DNA from: Tistrella mobilis
Lineage (GTDB): Bacteria > Pseudomonadota > Alphaproteobacteria > Tistrellales > Tistrellaceae
Direction of reading: 5' to 3'
Length of the DNA: 64,000 nt
Assembly: GCF_041468085.1 (NCBI RefSeq)
Contig: NZ_CP121017.1
Span: 4,499,501 to 4,563,500 of the forward strand
This document shows positions 9,318 to 16,331 of the stretch, piece by piece. Numbering within the stretch: the stretch's first letter is position 1; each line of letters opens with the position of its first letter. The position numbers were made by a program, and so were the translations under genes. The notes beneath the pieces were generated by a model. The model saw nothing but the letters and a program-made list of their open reading frames with translations, ran no database searches and had not been told where the DNA came from.

Positions 9318-9833
9318 TTACCGGCTGGTTCTGAGCGTCCGGAAGTACCTGCCCGATGATCCGTCGTCATCGCGAGTCGACAGGGATGTCCTGGCGAGTT
9401 CGGCGAGCAGGCAGGCGGCCGCGAACGGCACCAGCGCCAGCGCGGTGCCAAGCCCGCCGACGATCCGGGTTGCGCCGGTACCGGTCAGCAGCGGCCAGGC
9501 CGCACTCGTCACCAGCAGGGCGCCCAGTACCATGCCGGCCCGGCAGACGCCGGTGCCCAAATGCCGGGCGGCGCGGGCGATCGCCGCGAAGCCGGCTTCG
9601 GTTTCCGGGGCGGGCTCGGTGAGATGGCCGGATGCCGTGCAGCCCCTGGCAAGGCGGCGCATGTCCAGGATCATCATGCTGCCCGCAAGAATGATCAGGG
9701 CCGTTACGCCTGCGCGGTCCATCATTTCAGCCGAATGCATCGATGCGGCCAGCGCCATGATCGTCACGGCCGGCAGCAGACGCCGCCCGATGACGCTGCC
9801 TGGCGCGCCCGATATCACGGAGGATCGCGGCAT
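9318..9833 (-). CDS. Hypothetical four-helix membrane protein
   Basis: About 171 residues with four predicted membrane segments: around LLPAVTIMALAASM, VTALIILAGSMMILDM, GMVLGALLVTSAAWPLL and GLGTALALVPFAAACLLAEL. The central loop after the second helix is acidic (PAPETEAG). I do not recognise the family. The helix spacing makes a real gene likely, but the start is uncertain: an in-frame TTG at 9881 would add 16 residues. No clear ribosome binding site precedes the ATG at 9833. It converges on the adenylate cyclase gene. Confidence 0.5.
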   Translation of the reverse strand: MPRSSVISGAPGSVIGRRLLPAVTIMALAASMHSAEMMDRAGVTALIILAGSMMILDMRRLARGCTASGHLTEPAPETEAGFAAIARAARHLGTGVCRAGMVLGALLVTSAAWPLLTGTGATRIVGGLGTALALVPFAAACLLAELARTSLSTRDDDGSSGRYFRTLRTSR

Positions 9834-10039
9834 GGCGACAGCCGGATCGCGGAGCAGAGACAGTGTGAAGGCCGTATACAATATGCGGGCCCTCTGTCGG
9901 CGGATCTGTTGCAGGCAGCGGGATGTGCCACCCTTCAGGCAGATGATCCTCCGATTATGCGCTCATGCAGATCAGGTACACACAGGTTTTGCAGTCGTCC
10001 GGCTGATCGCCTTTCCCGGGCCGTCCTGCCGGACCATCC

Positions 10040-11238
10040 CAGGGGAATCGCATTTGAAAATCCCGGGTAGCGGAATGGTCAGAGATGGATTCTTTATTCG
10101 GTTCCAAGGAGGAACCGATGCCATCTCTGATCACCATCCTGCGCCAGGTGCCCGACCCGCGCACGGGTAACGCGAGACGCCATGAGCTTCTGGACCTCCT
10201 GGTGATCGCGCTGACGGCTTCGATCTGCGGCTGCGAGAGCTGCGTCGATTTTGCCGACTTCGCAGAGGACCGCGAGGAGCTCTTCCGGGAGTTTCTCAGC
10301 CTTCCCAACGGCTTGCCAAGCCATGACACGTTCTCGCGGCTGTTCCGCCTGATCGATCCCGCAGCGTTGTCGGCGTGCTTCTCACAGTTCCTCGACGATC
10401 TCGGAGCCGATGGTCCCGGCGTAATCGCCATTGATGGCAAAACGCTCCGGCGTTCGTTTGACCGGGCTGCGGGTAAGAGCGCGCTGCACGTGGTGAGCGC
10501 CTTTGCCGGCGAGGCCGGGCTGGTGCTCGGCCAGGCGGCGGTTCCAGAGGGCGGCAACGAGATCACCGCCGCCCGCGCCCTCCTCGCCATCATCGATCTG
10601 AAGGGCATGCTCGTCACCGCTGACGCGATCCACTGCCAGGGCGAGACGGCGCGCCTCGTGCTGGAGCGCGGCGGCGACTACCTCTTCGCGCTGAAGAAAA
10701 ACCGCCCCGCCACCCTTGCCGACGTCGAGACCTGGTTCGCCGATCCGGCGACGGCGCCGGCCGAGACGCTGCAAACCACCGACGCAGACCACGGCCGTCT
10801 GGAGATCCGTCGGCACGAGGTGGTTCATGACGTCGACTGGCTGTTCCCGGAAAAGCGGGACCCCGACCGGCCTGCCATGCCGGCGCTCGCCACCATCGCC
10901 CGGGTCGTCGCCACCGTCGAGCGGGACGGAAAGACAAGCACATCTACCCGCTATTACCTCTCCTCCGCCCGCTTGTCCGCCGCCGCCTTCGCCAAGGCCG
11001 TCCGCGGCCACTGGGCCATCGAGAACGGCCTGCACTGGGTTCTCGACACCACCTTCCGCGAGGACGAGGCCCGCGCTCGCAAGGACCACGGCCCGGAAAA
11101 CCTCGCCATCATCCGAAAACTCGCCCTCAACGTCCTCAAAACTGCCAGGCCAACCATCTCCATCCGTCGCAAGCGAAAGCGATCCGGATGGTCCGACGCA
11201 TTCGCCCGATCCGTCATCGGGCAAATGCGATAGCCCTG
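10040..11238 (+). mobile_element. ISAs1-family insertion sequence
   Basis: A complete 1199-bp element. Its ends are imperfect 17-bp inverted repeats: left CAGGGGAATCGCATTTG at 10040-10056 and right CAAATGCGATAGCCCTG at 11222-11238, matching at 15 of 17 positions. It holds one transposase gene whose TAG stop lies inside the right repeat. The 10-bp flanks (CGGACCATCC and AGTGCCGCGG) do not match, so no target-site duplication is visible; either the insertion is old or one flank has been rearranged. Its right end is 19 bp upstream of a TTGACA promoter element. Confidence 0.9.
10118..11233 (+). CDS. ISAs1-family transposase
   Basis: A 371-residue DDE transposase of the ISAs1 (H-repeat-associated) type. 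The N-terminal associated domain reads QVPDPRTGNARRHELLDLLVIAL, then NGLPSHDTFSRLFRLID. Catalytic residues are visible in VIAIDGKTLRRS (first Asp), VTADAIHCQ (second Asp) and HWAIENGLHWVLDTTFREDEAR (Glu). The ATG at 10118 has a strong AAGGAGG about 6 bases upstream. Length is normal for the family and the frame is unbroken, so the enzyme may be active. Confidence 0.95.
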   Translation: MPSLITILRQVPDPRTGNARRHELLDLLVIALTASICGCESCVDFADFAEDREELFREFLSLPNGLPSHDTFSRLFRLIDPAALSACFSQFLDDLGADGPGVIAIDGKTLRRSFDRAAGKSALHVVSAFAGEAGLVLGQAAVPEGGNEITAARALLAIIDLKGMLVTADAIHCQGETARLVLERGGDYLFALKKNRPATLADVETWFADPATAPAETLQTTDADHGRLEIRRHEVVHDVDWLFPEKRDPDRPAMPALATIARVVATVERDGKTSTSTRYYLSSARLSAAAFAKAVRGHWAIENGLHWVLDTTFREDEARARKDHGPENLAIIRKLALNVLKTARPTISIRRKRKRSGWSDAFARSVIGQMR

Positions 11239-11257
11239 AGTGCCGCGGCCGCGGGGC

Positions 11258-11285
11258 TTGACAGCCCGACACATCGGTATACCAT
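11258..11285 (+). promoter_or_regulatory. Promoter of the leader-peptide/ACT transcript
   Basis: A perfect TTGACA at 11258-11263 is followed 16 bp later by TACCAT at 11280-11285 (within TATACCAT). Transcription would begin at about 11291-11293, essentially on the ATG of the first leader peptide, so that peptide may be translated from a leaderless mRNA. The element lies just outside the right end of the IS. Confidence 0.6.
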
Positions 11286-11292
11286 CGCTTCC

Positions 11293-11358
11293 ATGAGCAT
11301 GATCGTATATCGCCATACGCGCAGCTTTGCGCGAATTACGGGCCCGGTCCTCTTCTGA
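11293..11358 (+). CDS. Leader peptide 1 (21 aa)
   Basis: A 21-codon reading frame that starts MSMIVYRHTR and ends ARITGPVLF, with its TGA at 11356-11358. The Ile, Val and Leu codons near the end lie on, or just before, the 5' arm of the terminator hairpin at 11343-11368, and the stop codon spans the loop. There is no obvious ribosome binding site, consistent with a leaderless start. The arrangement suggests translation-controlled attenuation. It is followed by a second, related short frame. Confidence 0.55.
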   Translation: MSMIVYRHTRSFARITGPVLF

Positions 11359-11374
11359 GAGGGCCGGGGGTTTT
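11343..11374 (+). terminator. Attenuator-like intrinsic terminator
   Basis: An 11-bp stem (CCCGGTCCTCT with AGAGGGCCGGG, one G-U pair) closes a TCTG loop and is followed by GGTTTT. The 5' arm encodes the Pro-Val-Leu end of leader peptide 1, so a ribosome stalled there would block hairpin formation. Confidence 0.65.
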
Positions 11375-11447
11375 CCCGTCTTGCGATGAGGGTTGCTGCA
11401 ACTTTACAGCGTCTGCGGCCCACCACCAGATCGATGCGTTGGTCCCG

Positions 11448-11540
11448 ATGACCTCTCCTGCCTTCGTCTCTGTCCGACATCACCGGCTCCGTCACGCCTG
11501 CCGGGCCGGTCTTCGAATTATCGGCCCGGTTCTCCGCTGA
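11448..11540 (+). CDS. Leader peptide 2 (30 aa)
   Basis: A 30-codon frame beginning MTSPAFVSVRHH and ending LRIIGPVLR, with TGA at 11538-11540. Its end repeats that of leader peptide 1 (R-I-x-G-P-V-L-x-stop) and, like it, runs into a strong hairpin with the stop codon at the loop boundary. The upstream ribosome binding site is weak. The peptides' shared end reflects about 40 bp of similar DNA around both hairpins, so the unit may be a duplication. Confidence 0.45.
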   Translation: MTSPAFVSVRHHRLRHACRAGLRIIGPVLR

Positions 11541-11548
11541 GAACCGGG
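11525..11548 (+). promoter_or_regulatory. Second leader hairpin
   Basis: A perfect 10-bp stem, CCCGGTTCTC with GAGAACCGGG, around a CGCT loop. It corresponds to the first attenuator hairpin in sequence and in position relative to the leader stop codon, but no T-run follows, so it may act as a pause or translation-linked structure rather than a terminator. Confidence 0.5.
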
Positions 11549-11684
11549 AGACCAGAGGACGATATTCGATATCCCCTGCCCGCCGGTGATGGTTGCGGCA
11601 GGCGGATGTCAGGACAGAGACCGTGACCGGAGAACGGCCCCCGACAGGTGCGGGCTCCCGGTCACCGACGACGAGGACCACGCG

Positions 11685-12005
11685 ATGTTGACCGCCCCCC
11701 TGACCACCACCGCTGCCCATACCACCCCGGCCACCGAAGCGGTGGCGCCTGCCACTGCCTGTTTTTTCGTGGTCGCCGCCGCAGAAGTCGGCACGATGTC
11801 TCGGGTGCTTGAAGTCTTCGCCCTGCGCAGCCTGCTGCCGTCGCGCTGGCACAGCCAGCGGGTCGGCGGTCGTGCGGACGAGGTTCATATCGACGTCCAA
11901 CTCGATGATGTCGTGCCGGGCGAGGCCGAAAAGCTGGCCCGCAAGCTCCGTCAGCTGGTCGAGGTCCGCCAGGTGCTGATCACCTTCAAGGCGATGGCCG
12001 ACTAA
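11685..12005 (+). CDS. IlvM-like ACT-domain protein
   Basis: A 106-residue protein. After a Thr/Ala/Pro-rich N-terminus of about 24 residues comes a single ACT-type domain: FFVVAAAEVGTMSRVLEVFALR, a beta strand EVHIDVQL, then KLARKLRQLVEVRQVLITF. The spacing and the R-V-L-x-V and L-V-x-V-x-x-V-x-I patterns resemble the small acetolactate synthase subunit IlvM more than the longer IlvN. No large subunit gene is adjacent. Given the leader with Ile/Val/Leu codons upstream, a part in branched-chain amino acid synthesis or its regulation is likely but inferred. A terminator follows at 12149. Confidence 0.7.
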   Translation: MLTAPLTTTAAHTTPATEAVAPATACFFVVAAAEVGTMSRVLEVFALRSLLPSRWHSQRVGGRADEVHIDVQLDDVVPGEAEKLARKLRQLVEVRQVLITFKAMAD

Positions 12006-12148
12006 GGCCCCCGCCATCCCCGCACCCGTCCCGACCCGCATCCGCCCCTCCGATGATGCCCCGGGACGGCGGCGGCATGTCTCCGCCTGCGATCCACGCC
12101 CCCTTCCCCCGGATCGTGCGCGCTGATCCCCATGACATGCCGGCCCCG

Positions 12149-12188
12149 AAGCCCGGCCCGCGGCGCCCCACCGCGCGGCCGGGCTTTT
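12149..12188 (+). terminator. Intrinsic terminator after the ACT gene
   Basis: AAGCCCGGCC pairs with GGCCGGGCTT, with further GC pairing inside, and is followed by a TTTT run. It closes the leader/ACT transcript and sits about 20 bp beyond the stop of the convergent gluQRS gene. Confidence 0.75.
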
Positions 12189-12206
12189 CGCGTCCGGCAG
12201 CCGGGA

Positions 12207-13115
12207 TCAACCGGGCCGCGCCAGCCCCAGCCGCCGGCGGATCTCCGTCGGCGTGATCCCCGCCTCACGCAGATCGGCCAGCCGCACGCCGGGCGTGCGC
12301 TTCGCCAGCCGGCGCCCCTGATCGTCGGTCAGCAGGTGGTGATGCCGCCAGACGGGCACCGGCCAGCCCATCAGCGCCTGAAGCAGCCGGTGGAGATGGG
12401 TCGCCGCCTCAAGGTCACGGCCGCGGATGATGTGGGTGATGCCCTGCAAGGCATCGTCATGCGTGACTGCCAGGTGATAACTGGCCGGCACGTCCTTGCG
12501 CGCCAGCACGACATCGCCATGAATGGCGGGCGACGCCCGCACCGACCCCGCATCCATGTCCGTCCAGGTGAGGTCGGCAGCGTCCTGCCCCAGGGCGGCC
12601 AGCGCTGCCGCCATGTCCAACCTGAGCGCGTGGGGGTGCCCGTCCGCCAGCCTTGCCGCGCGCACGGCAGGTGCGAGCCTGCGGCAGGTGCCGGGATAGA
12701 GTGGACCGTCGGGTCCCGCAGGCGGCGGGCCGTGTGGTGCCGAGGCACTGGCCGCAATCTCGGCCTCGATCTCCGACCGGGTGCAGAAGCAGGGATAGAC
12801 CAGATCCCGTGCCGTCAGCTCGTCCAGGACGTTGCGATAGGCGTCGAAGTGCTCCGATTGCCGGCGTACCTCGCCATCCCAGCCCAACCCCAACCAATCC
12901 AGGTCCCGGAAGATCGCGTCGACGAATTCAGGGCGGCACCGGGTGATGTCGATGTCTTCGATCCGCAAGACGAAACGCCCGCCATGCGCCCGGGCGTAAT
13001 CATAAGACAGGATCGCAGAAAGTGCGTGGCCCAGATGCAACAGCCCCGTCGGGCTCGGCGCGAAGCGGGTGACCGGCATCAGGGCCGGAGGCACGGGATC
13101 GATCGTCTGGCTCAT
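12207..13115 (-). CDS. gluQ: Glutamyl-Q tRNA(Asp) synthetase
   Basis: A 302-residue truncated GluRS paralogue that attaches glutamate to queuosine in tRNA-Asp. It has TRFAPSPTGLLHLGHA with the HLGH form of the HIGH motif, LRIEDID, the zinc-site region CFCTRSEIEAE with a later YPGTCRR, IRGRDLEAATHLHRLLQ, and RLAKRTPG as the KMSKS-like loop. There is no anticodon-binding domain, as expected. I start at the ATG at 13115, just ahead of the conserved core. The gene is monocistronic here and converges on the ACT gene. Confidence 0.92.
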   Translation of the reverse strand: MSQTIDPVPPALMPVTRFAPSPTGLLHLGHALSAILSYDYARAHGGRFVLRIEDIDITRCRPEFVDAIFRDLDWLGLGWDGEVRRQSEHFDAYRNVLDELTARDLVYPCFCTRSEIEAEIAASASAPHGPPPAGPDGPLYPGTCRRLAPAVRAARLADGHPHALRLDMAAALAALGQDAADLTWTDMDAGSVRASPAIHGDVVLARKDVPASYHLAVTHDDALQGITHIIRGRDLEAATHLHRLLQALMGWPVPVWRHHHLLTDDQGRRLAKRTPGVRLADLREAGITPTEIRRRLGLARPG

Positions 13116-13416
13116 CCGGCCTTCTCCGGGTCTTTCAGGTGCATATGCAACCATGGGACGATTAATAAAAACGATAATTGACTCACGGTCCTGTCCTGGC
13201 AGAGGATATCAACCAGAGGTCGTTATGGTTTGGGTTTCATATTGCAATAAAGCTGTAAAGGGTCTGCAGCAAGGACCATGAAACCCCCAGGCGACGCGGA
13301 ATGTCCATCACGGGCGACGCGGGCGGCGCGTGCCCTGTCTCCATGGCCTTACGTCTCCGGGCGGGACCGGGGCAGCCGGGGCAGGCAGGGCTCGGGCCAG
13401 CTTGAGGAGTGGTATC
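13116..13416. promoter_or_regulatory. AT-rich intergenic region upstream of biosynthetic cassette
   Basis: About 300 bp between divergent gluQRS and the five-gene cassette. The left part is much richer in A and T than its surroundings (around 13155-13260). It contains a perfect 9-bp inverted repeat, GGGTTTCAT at 13232-13240 and ATGAAACCC at 13278-13286, enclosing a smaller GGTC/GACC hairpin. Promoters for both flanking genes must lie here; I cannot assign a confident -35/-10 pair. No gene is seen. Confidence 0.4.
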
Positions 13417-14403
13417 ATGACGATCAGGGTCATCGACGTGACACTCCGCGACGGCGGATATGTCAACGATCACGGCTTCACGCCGCAACAGGCCGCCGCA
13501 CTGGTGGCAGGGCTTGCGGCATCCGGCCTCGACTATGTGGAGATCGGCTATTACCGACCCCACGACGAGGCCCTGTATGACGGCCGGCCGGCGGCCTGCT
13601 GCCCGGCCTGGTATATCGACCAGATGCGCAGGGTTTCGGATCGGACCGGCCTGACGGTCATGGCGCATGTTCACCAGGTGGTCCTGGACGACTATGCCCG
13701 CCTCGCCGATCAGGGCGTGCGGCTGGTGCGCATGCCGGCGACCCCGGCCCGGCTTGATGCCGCCCTCACCCATGCCGAGCGCATCCGCTCTCTGGGCATG
13801 GAGGCGGCGATCAATCTGATCCGGGCCTCGGAACAGCCGCTGGATCTGGCGCCCGAGGTGGCGCGGCGGGCCCGGGATGCCGGCGCCAACTGGTTCTATA
13901 TCGCCGACAGCAATGGCGGGCTCTATCCCCACGAGGTTTCGCAACGCATCTCCGACATCGTGGCAGCCACGGATCCCGTCGGGCCCGGTATCGGCTTCCA
14001 TGCCCATGACGGGCTCCGTCTCGGCTTCGCTAATACGCTCGCGGCCATGGAGGCCGGCGCCGTCATTGTCGACGGGTCTCTCGGCGGCATGGGCAAGGGC
14101 GGTGGCAACTGCCAGACCGAAGCGCTGGCCGTGCATCTGCACCGCAACCAGGGCCGGGCCTTCGCTCATGAGCGCCTGGCTCGGCTGATCTCGGAGCATC
14201 TGCTGGACTGGGTCGACCGGCGGGCCTTCGCACTCTACGAGAACTGCCTGGCCGCCTCGATGAACCTCAATCTCGATGATCTGAGGGCGCTGCGCGAAGA
14301 CGCAGTTCGTGACGGCAGCGCCTTCCTGGATGTGCTCGCCGGCCGGCTGGCCGGTCTGACGCAGGCTGCAGAGGCAGACGCTCTGGCACGCGGCGCAGCC
14401 TGA
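13417..14403 (+). CDS. DRE-TIM metallolyase (HMGL-like / 2-oxo-acid aldolase)
   Basis: A 328-residue TIM-barrel enzyme of the DRE-TIM metallolyase superfamily (HMG-CoA lyase, 4-hydroxy-2-oxovalerate aldolase, isopropylmalate synthase). The signature is at the N-terminus, IDVTLRDGGYVN, with metal ligands likely in that Asp and in GIGFHAHDGLRLGFAN, followed by VDGSLGGMGKGGGNCQTE. The layout is closest to DmpG-type aldolases that join or cleave a pyruvate-like unit. The start has CTTGAGGAG upstream. It is the first gene of a five-gene co-directional run, so it probably makes or breaks a C-C bond in a 2-oxo acid later transaminated by the class IV aminotransferase. Confidence 0.8.
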   Translation: MTIRVIDVTLRDGGYVNDHGFTPQQAAALVAGLAASGLDYVEIGYYRPHDEALYDGRPAACCPAWYIDQMRRVSDRTGLTVMAHVHQVVLDDYARLADQGVRLVRMPATPARLDAALTHAERIRSLGMEAAINLIRASEQPLDLAPEVARRARDAGANWFYIADSNGGLYPHEVSQRISDIVAATDPVGPGIGFHAHDGLRLGFANTLAAMEAGAVIVDGSLGGMGKGGGNCQTEALAVHLHRNQGRAFAHERLARLISEHLLDWVDRRAFALYENCLAASMNLNLDDLRALREDAVRDGSAFLDVLAGRLAGLTQAAEADALARGAA

Positions 14404-14472
14404 GCCGCCACGGCCCCCGTTTTCCCGTTCTACCCACCCGACTCCACCCACGCGACGACTGGAAGGTTCGAC

Positions 14473-15237
14473 ATGACGGACTTCGTCGAAACGCTCGACC
14501 GCATGATCGCCGAGCGCAAGAAGATGACCAGCCCTCTCTATCAGCTGATCATGAGTGGCAAGGCGACGCAGCGGCTGCTGCAGAACTTCGTCATCCATCG
14601 CTGGCCGATCAAGAACTTCTGGACCCGCAACATCCTGGGTATCGCCTCGCGGATCGACGACTACGAGCTGCGCATCTCGCTCGTCGAAAACATTTATGAG
14701 GAAGAGACGGGCCGGCTGACCGACAGCCGCCGCCATCTCCTCTCTTTCGTCGACTTCGGCAATTCGGTCGGCGTCACCATGGATGACATTCAGGCGGCAC
14801 CGCTGCTGCCCGAGACCCAGGCGGTGATCGACCACAATGTCGGCGTCTGCAACAACACCGCCGTCCATTTCACGGCCGGTGTCGCCTCGGTGCTGCTGCT
14901 GATGGAAGGCCAGCCGCCGATCGTGAACCCGCAGAAGCGCTCGATGCTCGACGTCATGCGCGACGTCTATCAGCTGCCGCCCGAGGGCTATGACTATTTC
15001 GTTCACCATGCCTCGTCGACCGAAGGCGACGATCATGTGAGCGAGCTTGAGGACGAGCATGCCTCGGTCGCACGGGAGCTGCTGCGCCGCTACGCCAACA
15101 CACCTGAGCTGCAGGACCAGTGCGTGCGCATGCTGAGCCGGGCGCTGGATCTGCGCCATGCCCATTTCGACGCCATGCTGCGCAACTTCTATGACCCGGC
15201 CGAAGCGCCGTTCCGCTACCAGGACGTCGCTGCCTGA
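14473..15237 (+). CDS. Haem-oxygenase-fold (PqqC/HDO-like) oxidase or oxygenase
   Basis: A 254-residue all-helical protein of the PqqC/TenA/HDO superfamily. Segments [21 protein letters not shown] and [11 protein letters not shown] match the second and third helices. Candidate metal ligands are Glu76-78, His88, Glu145 (LLLMEGQPP), His178/His179, Glu184/Asp187 and His188, with Glu195 and His196 nearby, a set compatible with a haem-oxygenase-like di-iron enzyme. It is only distantly like the PqqC at 4052. Such proteins do N-oxygenation, C-C cleavage or decarboxylation in natural-product pathways; the reaction here is unknown. It lies 69 bp after the aldolase gene. Confidence 0.75.
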   Translation: MTDFVETLDRMIAERKKMTSPLYQLIMSGKATQRLLQNFVIHRWPIKNFWTRNILGIASRIDDYELRISLVENIYEEETGRLTDSRRHLLSFVDFGNSVGVTMDDIQAAPLLPETQAVIDHNVGVCNNTAVHFTAGVASVLLLMEGQPPIVNPQKRSMLDVMRDVYQLPPEGYDYFVHHASSTEGDDHVSELEDEHASVARELLRRYANTPELQDQCVRMLSRALDLRHAHFDAMLRNFYDPAEAPFRYQDVAA

Positions 15238-15327
15238 GCCGTCCAGACCGGCCCCGGGGCCGGGGTAGCCGTCATTCGTCTGCTCCGGCCCCGTCCATCC
15301 CGACGCACCGCCCCCGGAAGCCGCCCC

Positions 15328-16281
15328 ATGCCCACACCCGTGCGTTCACCGAAGACCTTTCCGCTCTGCCATCACGACGGCGCCCTGGTGCCCTGGGAAA
15401 CCGCGACCCTGCATGCCGCCAGCCTTGCGCTGCGCTATGCGGTCTCGGTCTTCGAGGGCATCCGCATCTACCGCACGGCCGATGGCCGCGGGCTGAAGGT
15501 GCTGGAACTGCACCCCCATCTCGACCGGCTGGCAGCTTCGGCAGGCATGATGTGGCTGCCGGACCCCGGGATCGACCGCATCCCCGACATCATCGCCGAA
15601 CTGGTGGCCCGCAACGGCGTCACCGACGACGCCTATATCCGCCCGTCGATCTCGGCCGGCAATCCGGGGGAGCTTGGCCAGGCGGCCCAGCCGCTGCTGA
15701 CCGTCACCATCACCGCCCAGGGACGCAAGACCTGGCTGGCCGACGACAGGCGGATGAAGGTGAAGCTCTCTGCCTGGCAACGCGCCCATGATCTGGCCTT
15801 CCCGTCGGCGGCGAAGAACATCTCCAACTATGCCGGCGCGCGCATCGCGATGCTGGAGGCGAAGTCCCAGGGTTTCGACAATGTCGTACTCGCCAATGCC
15901 GACGGCTATCTCTCCGAGGCGCCGACCGCGATCCTGTTCCTGGTGAAGAACGGCCGGCTGATGACACCGGCGCTGTCGGAAGGCGTGCTGCCCAGCATCA
16001 CCCGGGCGCTGACCCTCGACATCGCCACGGAACTTGGCATTCCCACGGCCGAAACCCGGCTGACCCGCGCCGATGCCTGGACGGCGGATGAGGCCTTCCT
16101 TTGCGGCACCGGGCTTGAATATGCGCTGATCGGCCAGATCGACGGCCACAAGCTGAAGCGGGCCGATGCGGCCCCGATCTCACAGCAGATCATCACGCGC
16201 TATTTCGAACGCGCGCGCGACATCCGGGCCGGGGCGGGCGATCTGATCCTGCCGCTTCCCGATACAGCCGCCGTCGCCTGA
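15328..16281 (+). CDS. Class IV aminotransferase (branched-chain type)
   Basis: A 317-residue fold-type IV PLP enzyme. It has the IlvE-like opening HHDGALVPWETATLH, ALRYAVSVFEGIRIYR, AYIRPSISAG, the Schiff-base lysine region SAAKNISNYAGARIAML, NADGYLSEAPTAILF in place of the usual E-x-G-x-NLF, and FLCGTGLEYALIGQIDG. The Gly and Asn changes near the cofactor site and the cassette context suggest a specialised amino-acid substrate rather than housekeeping; a second branched-chain aminotransferase is encoded at 41607. It is the third gene of the cassette. Confidence 0.85.
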   Translation: MPTPVRSPKTFPLCHHDGALVPWETATLHAASLALRYAVSVFEGIRIYRTADGRGLKVLELHPHLDRLAASAGMMWLPDPGIDRIPDIIAELVARNGVTDDAYIRPSISAGNPGELGQAAQPLLTVTITAQGRKTWLADDRRMKVKLSAWQRAHDLAFPSAAKNISNYAGARIAMLEAKSQGFDNVVLANADGYLSEAPTAILFLVKNGRLMTPALSEGVLPSITRALTLDIATELGIPTAETRLTRADAWTADEAFLCGTGLEYALIGQIDGHKLKRADAAPISQQIITRYFERARDIRAGAGDLILPLPDTAAVA

Positions 16282-16331
16282 CCGCCGCACTTCCCCGTCC
16301 GGGACATATCCCCGAAGAAGGGTCCAGAGCC

